64,000 bases of DNA from Eonycteris spelaea (taxonomy: Eukaryota; Chordata; Mammalia; Chiroptera; Pteropodidae). The stretch covers positions 744,001-808,000 of the forward strand of contig PUFA01000182.1 of the NCBI GenBank assembly GCA_003508835.1. The letters run 5' to 3'. Each line of letters opens with the position of its first letter. Position 1 is the stretch's first letter. Below the pieces are notes generated by a model, which saw only the letters and a list, made by a program, of their open reading frames with translations, made no database searches and had not been told where the DNA came from. The translations under genes were made by a program, and so were the position numbers. Positions 32,646 through 43,340 of this stretch are shown piece after piece.

Positions 32646-34149
32646 GTCCGGTGGGCAGAGGGCGGGGTCTGTCCCGAGTGTGCCTGCCAAGTGTGGCAGC
32701 AAGCCCCACGCAGGACAGTACGACACCCAGCGCCCTTGGGTGCAAGTCAGGGACCTGTGCACGGGGCTTTGCGAGACAGGGCTTGGGGGTCCTGGGGAGC
32801 GGTTGGCCCCACGTATGGCTTCTCTCAGGGTGTGGAGTCACCCTGGAGCCTCCCGCCGCAGTGCCGAGAGCAGGCTGGCAGGAGCCAGTGGCAAGGCCCA
32901 GGCGGACGGAAGCCCAGGGCGGGAGGCCTGGCCCGGATCACCAGAGCCACAGCGACTGGTGGGAACCAACCACACCGGCGCGACCGGAGACGGTGGTGGC
33001 CGGAGGGGGTCAGTTCTGACCTCTGGGTCTGCGCCAGGGTCGCCCTACAGGCTGCATCGAGGCCTCTGGACTCCCCACCCAGTGCTCTGCCCGGCACAAC
33101 CCAGATTTCGGCCCCTCACGATGCCCGTCACGTGCCCCTTGTCCCGGCTGCCCTACCCTGCCAACGAGGGATCTTTTTTCTTTAAACCTGTTCTCCTGTG
33201 AGACTTAAAGGAGAAGACTTCTCACGCTCACGAATGGGTGCGTTCTTGACGTAAGTAGGTGGGACCCTAAAAGTAGGTGTGTCGGGAGCAGAAAAAAGAC
33301 ATTAAATCCGCCGGCTGCTGCCCAGGCTTGGGGCCGAGGCTGGGGCTGCATTGGCACCGGCTGGAGGCGGCCGGCTTCCGAGGGCTGGATGTGCCCAGGG
33401 CAGGGACGGCCCCTGGCCGTCAGCTCATTCCGCTGCGGGCAGCTGGGACTGTTCAGGGTCCCCTGGCCAGGCGGCTGACTGAGACCCCTCCGCTGCGGAC
33501 GTTGCTTGGACTTTGCGTCTGGGTGTCCCTTCTCTATGGCTTGGGGAGCAGGTTCTTTCTCCCTGAATTCAATTAATGAGCCTATTAAAAACTATTTATT
33601 TTCTCTGACAGTTGTTTACCGAGGAGAAGGAGATGGATTGGTCAGGCGTCCTAACCAGGCAGGTGGGAGGGCGGATGGGGAAGCCTGGTTCCTTGGGCCC
33701 TGGCACATGGGCAGGGCTGACGATGGGGGGTCCTGCCTTCCGGGGGCCCCCAAAATGCAGAGCCTGCATGTGGCCTGGGCCAGTTTCCGACTTTACAGTC
33801 TTTGAGAAGGGATCCTGGGATGAGCAAAAACCATCGTTGTGTGGAGGCAGGGGGCTGGCCCCAGTGATTTCTCTCGCCCGCCTCCGGGCCAGAGTGTCTG
33901 AGATGCACTGGTTCGGAACGTCAGAGCTGACCCCATTGGGCCATTCGTTTGTAGCAGGGTCTCCAGGGTCCCTCCTCTTCTCCACAATAGTTGAATCCTA
34001 TGACTTATCTGGGCATGTGGCCACCCGGTGAGAAAAAAATTTTTTTTCCTGATGTATTTTGCAGCTGTCTGTGCTATATGCTTCAACGCTGACCGGTGGG
34101 ATAAACAGGCAGGATTTCCTGGGAATGCCTGCAAAGGGAGGTGGCCCAT

Positions 34150-34310
34150 GCCCCTTTCTACCCCCAGCTAGAATGCGGAGGTGATGGCAGGCACTCAGGC
34201 AGCCATTTTGGACCATGAGGCAGGTGTCGCGGATGAGAATGGGAGGGAAGGATCCTGGGCCCCCGCGATTGTGGAGCGGGCACAGCAGCCCTGTGAAGCT
34301 TCCGTGACGT
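34150..34310 (+). mobile_element. Ancient interspersed repeat, probably LTR-type, family not assigned
   Basis: CTAGAATGCGGAGGTGATGG, then CAGCCATTTTGGACCATGAG and GGATGAGAATGGGAGG, reads like a common mammalian repeat I remember (GCCATTTTGGACCATGAGG motif). I cannot name the family with confidence. Confidence 0.4.
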
Positions 34311-34314
34311 CAAG

Positions 34315-34322
34315 AGAGAACT
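34315..34322. promoter_or_regulatory. Perfect CRE (TGACGTCA) with ETS-like flank in the first intron
   Basis: CTTCCGTGACGTCA joins an ETS-type TTCC to a full CRE, the same pairing as in the core promoter. Confidence 0.45.
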
Positions 34323-34995
34323 TCCGCCTCTCCCGTAAGACTTTTGGCAGCTGTAGCCCGACTTGATCGGACAGCCGCAGCATGTGAGCCTGAGGACGCG
34401 GTGGCTTCTTGTCTCCTTCAAGCACCGTCGCCACATCCACGTTGCTGGCCTCTTAAAATCCGCCTCTCCCTCTGCCGGGACTCCCCAGGGGAGGCGTTTC
34501 CGCCCGTGTCCTCTGCGGTGCCCACAGCGGCGCCTGTGCACAGTAGGGCCCAGCGCGTGTGTTTTGCATACACAGAGCTCTGCGGGGTCTCCCGGCTGGC
34601 CGCCCGCGCCCCCAGCAGGTAGTGCCCGAGTGGCGCCTGCCCGCCTGCCCCCACCTAGCTGGCCAGTTCAGACCGGCAGAGCGGGTCCCCGCGGCTGCTC
34701 CCGATCCTCTCTCTCGCCCCCGTGTTCTCACCTCGGCCTCCAGAAATAGCCCCTTTTAAAATAGCCACGTCCCCGCCAGCGCTCCGGGGCCTCTGGCTGC
34801 CCACGGGTGTGACGCGGGCTGACGGGCCAGGCTCCGTGAGCTGCTGTGGGGTTTTTAAAAATGCAGTTGGTGTTCGGAGTTCCCCCCTCCCCCCTTTGAG
34901 GCCTGAGGAAGCCCAGCCGCCCGCCCCGCAGGGCTGCTTTCCCATCTCTGACACTTGTCATGTCGATTTTGCGTTTTGTGTCCCCGTGGACGCGG

Positions 34996-35010
34996 CCACC
35001 AGGGGGCGTC
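34996..35010 (+). promoter_or_regulatory. CTCF-like core in unique sequence
   Basis: CCACCAGGGGGCGTC, preceded by GG, is close to the full 19-bp CTCF consensus and is not in a recognised transposon. Forward orientation. Confidence 0.55.
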
Positions 35011-35074
35011 TGGTGTTCAGAGCTGAGTGCTGCTGTGGGCTCAGGCCAGCCCAGGGGCAATCCTGTGGCCTGCC

Positions 35075-35265
35075 CTCCCAAGTCTGGTCAGGAAGCCCTG
35101 GGTCTGGGTCTCAGTGCTGCCCCTTGCTGGCCGTGTGACCTTGAGCAAGTGTCAGAATTTCTCGGAGCTTCAGTTTACCCGTCTCTGAAATGGGGATACC
35201 TGGGGACTTAGGCACGCGGCTGAAGTGCTCTGAGTCTCAGTACACAGCTAATGCTTTACAGAAAT
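35075..35265 (+). mobile_element. MIR
   Basis: GCTGGCCGTGTGACCTTGAG, CAGTTTACCCGTCTCTGAAA and TGGGGATACC, sense, nearly complete. Confidence 0.8.
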
Positions 35266-35304
35266 TATGGGCATTTGCCTGTCATGTTTCACCTTTGTCA
35301 TTTA

Positions 35305-35475
35305 CTGAGACCATGCGAGCTCACGGACTCCAGGGCCCGTGGCCTGGGTTCCGGTCCCAGCTCTGCTCCTTATTGGCTGTGACATCACGTCTTCCGGCTC
35401 TGGTGTCCCCACCTGTAAAATAGGGATACCCATCGATCACTCTGCCTGCCCGGGTTCCTGTTGAGTTGCTGAGGG
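35305..35475 (+). mobile_element. MIR
   Basis: GGACTCCAGGGCCCGTGGCC, GGCTGTGACATCACGTC and CCACCTGTAAAATAGGGATA, sense; a tandem neighbour of the previous copy. Confidence 0.78.
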
Positions 35476-35974
35476 GCAACCCCTTGCAGCAGCACTAGGC
35501 CCTGACCCAGGGCGAGGGGTACTGGGAAACGAGACGTGTATTTGCTAAATGTTGATCTGGTGCCTTCCGAGAGCCAGCTCTTCCTGGGGCAGGATCAGCG
35601 AGTCTGACACCTCTCCTGTCTGCTTTGCGAGGTCCCGGCTCCACCTCAGGGTCCTCTCTCCCACCAGGGCAGGGATTAAGCTGGCGGGAGAGAGGGATGG
35701 CCGCGCCCCCCGGCCACAGGCACCGTGCAGCATGCGGGCGGCCCCCCCTTCCTGTGTTTACTCAGGGCCCCCGGATGCGGGTGGCTCAGACCAGTGCGGG
35801 AGGCTCAGGAAAGGGCGCAGAGGGCAGAGTCCAGGCACGGCTCAGAAATGGGGACAGGAAGGGCCCCGCTGGAGGAGGCGTGGGTGCTTCCGCCGCCAGC
35901 CCTTCAGCCCGGCAGCTGGCTCAGCCGCAGCGGTCGCCTCCGCGGCATCTGTGCCTTTGGTCGCCCTGGGGGTC

Positions 35975-36215
35975 CCTCAGACACCTACTGTGTGCGAGGC
36001 CCAGTGCTGGGACCCAGCCTTTGTGGGGCCCATGCTCCCATCTCGGATGGATGACAAAATCCGAGCCGTGTTAGATGGCGGTGAGAGCAAACGAGTGGAG
36101 AAAAAGGGACGAGGGTGGCGGGATGAGGGTCGTCGTTTTAAACGGGATGAAAAGGACTGACTCGGGCGCTCACTGGCGCCCTCTGGTGGCTGCCGTGGGG
36201 AGGACAGGCTGGGGC
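35975..36215 (-). mobile_element. L2 with internal deletion and CTCF-like core
   Basis: CACCTACTGTGTGCGAGGCC (tail) is joined after about 170 bases to GACTGACTCGGGCGCTCACT and the GGCGCCCTCTGGTGG core, so the middle of L2 is missing. Confidence 0.72.
36175..36189 (-). promoter_or_regulatory. CTCF-like core inside an L2 element
   Basis: GGCGCCCTCTGGTGG on the + strand is the exact reverse complement of the core at 17,576. Reverse orientation. Confidence 0.55.
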
Positions 36216-36324
36216 GGTGGGAGCCGGGGACCCGGGCGGGAGGGGCTGCGCGGGTCCAGGTGGGTGGGCGAGGTGTAGACAGAGGTGTGGGGAGAAGCGG
36301 GCAGATTTGGAAGAGAGTTGGAAG

Positions 36325-36460
36325 GCAGACTTTTCATGCGCTTTCTGCGCGTTTCATCTTCCCAGTAGCTCTCTGAGGGCGGGATGAGAACGCTTAGGCC
36401 CAGAGAGGTCGAGGCCTCTGCCCAGCGTGCCACAGCTCGACGCTGCACGGCGGCAGGGTG
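36325..36460 (-). mobile_element. MIR
   Basis: GCGTTTCATCTTCCCAGTAG, CTTAGGCCCAGAGAGGTC and GCGTGCCACAGCTCGACG, antisense. Confidence 0.7.
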
Positions 36461-36659
36461 GCCAGCCAGGCCGACGGGGTGCGGCCCGGTCGCCTGACGC
36501 TTAGCAGCCAGCGCGTCCTAACCTGCAGCCGAGCCCCGTGCGTGTAAAGGCGGGGCGCGGTCGAGCGTCCCTGCCCCGCCCGGTTGGAGGAGGGTGCATC
36601 GTGCGTGGGAAGCGGGCAGCGAGGCCTCCGGTCCAGGCCCCCTCACTCCACACCCGCTG

Positions 36660-36830
36660 CTCCGCTGCTCCGCTGTGTGACTTGTGGCCCGCCGACCTCT
36701 GTGAGCTCTCATTTCCTATGAAATGCGTTTGTTTATCCCAGTAATAGTGTTTGAGCACTGCTGTGCGCCAGGCAGTTTTGGGCAGGGTGCTCATTCCTGC
36801 TTTGATTGCTGCAGCCTCCCAAGGGTCAGC
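36660..36830. mobile_element. Two opposed MIR fragments
   Basis: Sense CTCCGCTGTGTGACTTGTGG is followed from about 36,740 by antisense TGTTTGAGCACTGCTGTGCG. Confidence 0.5.
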
Positions 36831-37739
36831 TGACAAAGGCCAGTGCCGAGGGAGATGCCGGTTCCCAGGGCCTGGCGGACAGGCCCTGGCGCTGTGTGCA
36901 AACCCCACGTCAGCAACTCTGGGCCAAAAAGCGGTTTAGAAGAGCTGGGTTTGGGACACAGTTTCAGGAAAACTCGAACCTTATACTTTCCACTTATGTA
37001 CCTAGTTCAGGAGAGAAAAGGGATCAAAATCTGTCCAGAGAAGTTGAAAAAGCTCTTTTGGTAGCTGTCACGTGACAGTCCTCTGTGGTAAGGAAGCCGT
37101 GTCCCGTGTAATTGGCGGCATTTTTTCTCTCTTACTCGTTCGTAAGATACCGATGCATCTTAAACTCGATGAAATGTGGAAGTCGCCAGACCTGGAACTA
37201 GGGTGCGAGGGGGGAAGAGAGGATGGGAGGAGAGGTCAGGGAGGGCTTCCTGGGGGAGGCGCAGCAGACGCCAGTGGCTGCCGCCCTCAGCCCCAGACCG
37301 GGCGTGCCGCCCACGTGCTGCTTTCCAGTGACCGTTTAGAAAGGCCTGAGACCTAGAGATTTAGGGCTGTGCAAAGTCCTCCAATACGTTGAGGGGTTCA
37401 CACCCTTAGCCCCACTGCTGACGAAGCTTCACCCTCAGGTGTGCAGTGGGTCTGCAGCCTGGGGGAGGGGTGGGGAGAAACGCAAGTCCACCTGGCTTTA
37501 GTGAAAAAGCAGATGAATCGATTCGCTCTGGTGCCTGAGAAGGCTGATGTTTCGAACAGGGCAGCTTCAGGCACAGCTCGATCCAGGGGCTCAGACAAGG
37601 AGCCCTTGGCAGATGGAGAAGGGCGGACCCGGGTGGCTGAATCCACAGGCCTGAGGCCGCAGAGCCGGGAGGGGGCTGAGCCACTCTGCGGACTCCAGTC
37701 ATAGCTCCGAATCTAAAGTCTGTGGCTTGGGCAGGTTGT

Positions 37740-37870
37740 CCCAGGCCAGAGAGTGACAACTCCATTTACAGATGGGGACACCGAGGTTCAGAGATGGGAA
37801 ATGATTTGCTTATGGTCACACAGGGAGCGAGGAGCAGAGCCTGGAGCTGAGTGCACGTCAGCCCTGTGCT
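37740..37870 (-). mobile_element. MIR
   Basis: CCATTTACAGATGGGGACAC, CGAGGTTCAGAGATGGGAAA and TATGGTCACACAGGGAGCG, antisense. Confidence 0.77.
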
Positions 37871-38344
37871 CTCACACTAGCAAATCTCTGTAAACAAAGA
37901 CTGGGCGGTGGAGTGGTCCAACTGAGGCAGAGAAGGAAAGTAGGTTTGCCAGGGGCCACACTGACCTCGGGCCAGGCTCTCCCCCACCCCCTGCAAGAAG
38001 CGCCCCATCTCAGACCCTCTGCCACCCACCACGGATGGTTAGACGTTCCCTTTGCTCTTCTCTTAATGAACACATCATGGGTGACAGGTGGGGAGGTCCC
38101 CGCGGACCCTGGCTCCATGCCATCCGCAAGCCCTGGCCAGGCCTGCCCATCTCTGTCACAGGAGGAAGTGAGACTGGCAGCCAACAGTCCTTGTCCGAGC
38201 CAGCCGCCTCGCTGCCGCCACCCCGCTTCCTCCCCGTTTGCTCGAGGCCTGCCCCCACCCCCGAGGCAGGCACCGAGTGGCAGCCCAGGGAGTCCCTCCG
38301 TCTTTGCCTGGGTGTGGCTTACCTCGGCGCACTTGGCCCTTGAG

Positions 38345-38402
38345 CATCCCCACGGCATTTGTTGGGGACTTCCTGTGTGCCAGGCATGGGTAGGCTTTGT
38401 GG
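38345..38402 (-). mobile_element. MIR/L2-tail fragment
   Basis: GGCATTTGTTGGGGACTTCC, TGTGTGCCAGGCATGGG. Confidence 0.55.
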
Positions 38403-38409
38403 CCAGGTA

Positions 38410-38565
38410 ACCCCCTCTGCCCCATCTGAGCTGTGTGACTTTGGGCACGTGTCCTGACCTCTCTGGGACTCGACCTCCTCATCTGTCACAGGGAGGGAGG
38501 AGGTGAGGTGTTGTGTGTAAAGCACTGTGCACGGTGCCTGGCACAGGACGCGGAGTCCTGAAACA
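38410..38565 (+). mobile_element. MIR
   Basis: GAGCTGTGTGACTTTGGGCA, CTCGACCTCCTCATCTGTCA and ACGGTGCCTGGCACAGG, sense. Confidence 0.77.
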
Positions 38566-39049
38566 CCAGTGACTGCCCTTGTCATCGCAGCGTTAGCAGA
38601 CGCGCTGCGTGGCCTCTGCCCGTCATCACGCATGCGTCCTGCGCCCGCCCCGTGCTTGCTCCAACAGCGCCTGTGCGTGCAGCGCCGTCAGCCCCTTCTG
38701 CTGGGCTGTGCCCGGCCCCCTCCCGATGGACGGGCCCACGCATCCCATGATGGACCATGGTGCTTGTCACACACAGGCTTCGAGCACAGGCATGAACTTC
38801 GAATTTGTCGAATGCCCGCTTAGCCTTCGCCGGGGCGCGCCTGGCACCTGCGAAGAGTGTCTGTGTACCCCAGCCCCCTGAGACAGCCCGGGGGCCAGTG
38901 CTCCCCGCTCCGCCCACCGGGGGGGGCGGGGTGGTTCAGCACTAGCCTTTTCTTTCAGACCTTGAGAAAAGCTTCTGAGTGTTGAGAAAAAAGTCATACT
39001 GCCTTTTCTGGGCCCAAGACCCTGCGGGGGGCGGGGTCTAGAGAGTCAC

Positions 39050-39650
39050 CACTGGATGTTTGCTGACCACCTACTGTGCGCCAGGCTCTGCTCTAGGTTC
39101 TGCGAACAGAGTGGTGAAGAACACAGAGGAGCAAGCTCTGTCCTCGTGGAGTCTAGCGAGGAGATCGAGGGTACACGAATGGATGGATTATTCATCAAGG
39201 GCCTACTGGATGCCATGTGAGCAAAAAAAAATGAAGCCGGGGAAGGGGTGGGTGATAAGGGGGGCTTTTTAGTTACAGAATCAAGGCAGGCCTCTCTGAG
39301 GAGGTGGCATTTCAGCAAGGACCAGCAGGAACTGAGGGGACGACCTGTGTGGAGTGCCTGGGAAGGTGTTTGGGGGGGGCACAGCCCGAGGCTGGGCGGA
39401 GCCTGCTCAGGGGCTGGAGGCAGAGTGAGTGGGGGAGGGGGAGGGCAGGAGGTGGGGGTGGGGAGGCCAGGGGGGGTGACTGCTTTGGTCTAGGCGGGAG
39501 AGATGGCGGCTGGACCACAGGAGCAGGTGAAGTGGGTCGGTTCTGGAAAGATTTTTCACAGGAGCCAGTGGGATTGGCCGAGCGGTTGGGCGAGGGGGGG
39601 AGTGAGAAGACTCAAAGGTGCCTTCTAGGCCTCTGGCTTGAGAGTCGGCA
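39050..39650 (-). mobile_element. L2 extending into 5'-ward section
   Basis: GACCACCTACTGTGCGCCAG and TCTCTGAGGAGGTGGCATTT, then further L2 sections at 39,485-39,650 (TCTAGGCGGGAGAGATGGCG; TCTGGAAAGATTTTTCACAG). A G-rich expansion separates the parts. Confidence 0.75.
39424..39478 (+). repeat. G-rich tract, G-quadruplex candidate
   Basis: GTGGGGGAGGGGGAGGGCAG and GGTGGGGGTGGGGAGG provide many runs of three or more G. Confidence 0.75.
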
Positions 39651-39959
39651 AGGACGAGAGGCGCAGACGCGGTGACTCCCATGTCAGGACAGCCAGGGAG
39701 GTGAGCGGAGGGTGCAGGGGCTGGTTCTCCCTGGGCGCATCGTGGAGGGCCTCCTGGAGGAGGCGGCTCCGAAGGTGGCCTGCGGGCGTGATCTGCGAAC
39801 CAGCCAGGGGCCCTCACCCCAAGGCTCGGCCTTCTGTTGCAAAGCTCTTACGTCAGCGTCCGGCTGCACGTTTGGGGTTGGACGGGGCTGGGGCTCTGCC
39901 GGCTCCGAGCTCCACTGAGGCTCTTGAGGCAGAACCCCAGCGGTTCACGGAGGCCTCCG

Positions 39960-40065
39960 CTGTGGGCCATGGAGGGGCCTGGGTCATAGACCGGGACACC
40001 AAAGCCCAGAGAGGGGAAGGCGCTTGCCCGGGCCACACAGCACGTGGCGAAGGTCTGACCCCTTG
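39960..40065 (-). mobile_element. MIR fragment
   Basis: ACACCAAAGCCCAGAGAGGG, CGCTTGCCCGGGCCACACAG, antisense. Confidence 0.65.
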
Positions 40066-40339
40066 TGGGCCGTGCCCCCTCCCCTCCGGGCTCCTCCTCC
40101 TTTTCTCAGAGAGTCTTCCACCCCCGGGGCTGCCAGCTCCGGTTCCTGGTGGTTTCCAGGCCCCCCTTGGCTCCAGCTTGGCTCTTACCTCCTGCCTCCG
40201 CACACTCTGTGCCCAGGGGCTGGTGCCAGGCGGGCTGGGGTGGGGGGGGGTTCGGCCAGCGCCCTCCGCCTTACTCCAGGGTTCCATGCGCCCCGAATCC
40301 CCCTCCCCTGATCCCACTAATGATGGATGAGGAACGGGA

Positions 40340-40520
40340 GAGAGTGAGCGAAATTATATACACACGAACATATAAAAATTAGTTTAGGATCTGGGCCAAG
40401 AACCACTTGCACTTGGCCAGGCATTGTGGGTAATTCATCGCCGATTACCATAAAAGCGGGAGCCTGGCTGACAGGCGGCCGCGGGCTTTTGTTTAAGATT
40501 CTGATGAATATATAATCTCC
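40340..40520. promoter_or_regulatory. Unique AT-rich block resembling a conserved non-coding element
   Basis: The stretch from AAATTATATACACACG through GTGGGTAATTCATCGCCG to GATGAATATATAATC is low in GC, has no repeat similarity and contains several homeodomain-like TAAT words. Conservation has to be tested. Confidence 0.3.
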
Positions 40521-40764
40521 CTCCTGGTCTGGAGCCTGAGGTGCCACCGCCCCTGCAGCCCCCTGCAGCCTTGGGACCCCTGCGCACCCCCGCACCCCGC
40601 CCGTTCCCGCCCATGATGAGCACGGCCCCCATGCGCGCCTGCCCGAGCAGCCGGCTGCTCTGGTCTGCCTGGGAGCCAGGATGACCCCGTCTTGGGAATG
40701 CTGGCCCCAGCGGTCCAGGCCTTGTAATGCATTCCCGGCCCGGGGCCCAGTTGCCTCGGTTCTT

Positions 40765-41060
40765 CATAGATCCATTCAGTTCATGGTTGCTGGGCCCCTC
40801 ACGGGTGCTGGGGACGCCGCAGTGACCGAGGTAGACAGGGCCCCTCCCCTTAGCCTTTGCAGAGTCTGGGGGCTGATGGATGAACGGATGGACATTTATC
40901 CGTACGGAAAGATTCCAGGAGATGCAGATTACAGCAGTGAGATGCCTTTTATTTATTTATTTAGTTTTTGCCCATCCACTCGGCGAAAGTGTCTGGAGCT
41001 TGGTGACATCCAGAGTGGCTTTGGTGAAGACCAGGCCCTTGGGGAGCCACTGGCGGGAAG
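40765..41060 (-). mobile_element. L2 fragment
   Basis: CACGGGTGCTGGGGACGCCG, CAGTGACCGAGGTAGACAGG, antisense L2 after the tail. Confidence 0.6.
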
Positions 41061-41267
41061 ATACATGAGCATTGCCACTTGGGTAACGTCTTTTGTTTTT
41101 AATTCGCGTTTCTGACCGGATTAATGCCTGTGTGTGGGGTGCAGTCGAGGATGTGCTGAAGGGTGCACAAATGGCGTCTCTGCCGCCCGCGGCGTCTCTA
41201 CCGCTCGCCCCGTCCGCAGTGCCCTCCCCCTCCGTCCCCAGAAAGAGCCACCGGCCTCCTCCCAGGA

Positions 41268-41455
41268 CAGTAGATCTTTTTCTGTAACGGGCCAGATTGT
41301 AAATCTTTTCAGCTTCGTGGGCCGGGTGGTCCTGTGCCTACACCTCAACCCTGCCATGGCACCTGAAGGAACAGGCGTGGCCGCTTGCCAATAAAGCTTT
41401 ATTTCCACGAACAGTCTGCAGGCCAGATTCGGCCCGCGGGTTGTAGCCTGCCCCA
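41268..41455 (+). mobile_element. hAT-type MER DNA transposon
   Basis: CTTTTTCTGTAACGGGCCAG, GCCAATAAAGCTTTATTTCC and GATTCGGCCCGCGGGTTGTA match the well-known CGGCAAAC..GGCCCGCGGGCC MER element. The exact subfamily name is not certain. Confidence 0.78.
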
Positions 41456-41464
41456 CCCCCTTCC

Positions 41465-41595
41465 GCATCAGCGCTGTCTGGTAGAACTTCCGTGCGGTGA
41501 CAGAAACGTTCTCTGCCCGCGTTTTCTGATAAAGTGGCCGCTAGCCGCGTGTCCTCGTGGGCTTTAGAAATGCGGCCGATGCGACCGAGGACGTG
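41465..41595 (+). mobile_element. hAT-Charlie-like MER element (GCGCTGTC family)
   Basis: CAGCGCTGTCTGGTAGAACT, GACAGAAACGTTCTCTGCCC and AGTGGCCGCTAGCCGCGTGT match the start of the element beginning CAGCGCTGTCCAATAGAA; the 3' half is missing. Adjacent to the preceding hAT copy. Confidence 0.65.
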
Positions 41596-41714
41596 AGCTT
41601 CCCGCCGCGCCCGTCCGATCCCGCCGGCACGCAGACAGCCCGTGCTGCTCCTGCCGCTTGGACGGAGCGGGCCAGCGGCGCTCAGTCTGTGACTGTCGTG
41701 GGCGGGTGGATCTA

Positions 41715-42075
41715 CAGTCCTTTGTTTAACCAAATGGTAGCATCTTTTCACGCTGTTCTGTATCTTGGTGTTTTCCGCCTCCCCCCCCCACCCCACTTAA
41801 AAATATAGCATCTTAAAAGTAATTTCATAATTGGGCATCTGGCTTCCCCATTCCTCTTCACAGCTGTGATACTAATCTCAACACTAAGGGATGCGAATCT
41901 TCGGTGGCTGTCTTTGGTCCCTTGTACTGTCGGACAGGCCGCCGAGCCCCTGGCGATGGACACTTAGGTTATTTCAAGTCTTTTGCTGTGAGGACGTTCA
42001 GTCATTTCAGGGGACTGTGTCCGTCAGATAAGTTCCTGGAGGTGGTGTTCACACGCCCAGAGAGAATGTGAAAAC
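41715..42075 (-). mobile_element. L1 3' fragment
   Basis: AAATGGTAGCATCTTTTCAC, GGCGATGGACACTTAGGTTA and GATAAGTTCCTGGAGGTGG are the complement of an old L1 3' end. Confidence 0.75.
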
Positions 42076-42384
42076 GACCCCCGGCTCTCGGCGTGGAGAA
42101 AGCGGGAGAGACAGGCGCCTCCCCACGCGCCTGAGGGTGTGGACACAGGGGTTCACCACGGCACCGGGTGAGACAAGGGAAGGACGGCGCCGAGCCTTAA
42201 AGCGGTCGCTCTGGGCTCAGGCGTTGCCGTCGGCCTGTCCCTGCATGGGAAGGATCAGCCCGCGCCCCGCGGGACCGCGGTGTCACAGACGGGCTCGGTT
42301 CACGATGCCACGGCTCTGGGGCCGTGTGACCTCGGATGCAGCAGGAGGTGGGGGCTGTCGAGGGGCCCGAGGCCTGGTCGAGTG

Positions 42385-42500
42385 GGGGGAGAAGTGAGAA
42401 CCCGCTTGGGTTCGGCCCCCCGCTCTGCCACTCAGTAATGGTGAGACTGTGAGCCCACTGTGCCTCAGTTTCCCCAGCTGAAAAGTGTGTGTGTGGGGGA
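42385..42500 (+). mobile_element. MIR
   Basis: GCTCTGCCACTCAGTAATGG, TGTGCCTCAGTTTCCCCAGC, sense. Confidence 0.68.
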
Positions 42501-42754
42501 TATTAGCACCAGTCTTTCAGGGGACTCGGCGAGCTGCCTTGAGCTGGCCTGGCCCTCAGGAGGAGCTGGGGTGACAGCCGGTGTGCTTCCTGAGCACTTG
42601 CGTGGACCGGGCTCAGCTCTGAGTGCTCTGCCTCGGGGTAGACAGGGCTGGGTCCAGGTCAAACCCCTGCCCACCCAGGACTTGCGAGCTTGGGAAGCAG
42701 CCCAGGGAGGCCGTACTTACGCCTGAGCTCACGCAGCAGGTCCAGCTCTGCCGC

Positions 42755-42778
42755 CCCCCCCCACCCCCCCCCCCCGCA
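42755..42778 (+). repeat. C-run
   Basis: Runs of eight and nine or more C separated by A; typical slippage site. Confidence 0.8.
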
Positions 42779-42779
42779 G

Positions 42780-43075
42780 CGAGCTCCTGGGTCCCTCCGC
42801 CTTCTCACCTGGCCCAGGGCTCCTCGTCCCACCTCTTCCGTTTAGTCCAGCACTGCTCGGGTCTCCTCCCCCGGCTCCCCTGTTCCTTCACGTCTTAGAT
42901 GTCAGCCACCTCCTCCCGCTTCCGTGCTGGAGGCCCCGATCTCTGACTGCTGGAGCCCCCATCTGCCTCCCGCACAGGCTGGTGGACTCCTGACAACCGA
43001 GCTGGGCTGCCTGGGCCATCCCATGTCCCTAGTGCTCAGCCTGGTATACAGTAGGTGCTCTGTAAATGCAGGTGG
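42780..43075 (+). mobile_element. L2 with 3' end
   Basis: Loose L2 body ending in GTGCTCAGCCTGGTATACAG and TAGGTGCTCTGTAAATG. Confidence 0.62.
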
Positions 43076-43129
43076 GGTGGGACAGGAGAATTGTTACTGG
43101 AGTGTGATGATCGTGCCTCAGATGTGTTC

Positions 43130-43340
43130 ATTCCTCAACATGTGCCCCACCCCATCTACTCCGGTCTCCCAGCTGCCCCTACAGCCCCGTGTGTTCATGC
43201 CCAACCCCAGGGCCTTGGCACGTGCTCTGCCCTCCACCAGGGGCTCCATCCTCACCCCGCCTTTGCATGGCTGTCTTTGCGTGTCTCTCTCTCCCGCCCC
43301 AGCAGAGAAGCCTGGGAGATCGTCTGCTGTGTCCCAGAAC
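43130..43340 (+). mobile_element. L2 fragment
   Basis: CCCCAGGGCCTTGGCACGTG, TCTGCCCTCCACCAGG, then GCAGAGAAGCCTGGGAGATC; the L2 core with a gap. Confidence 0.6.
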
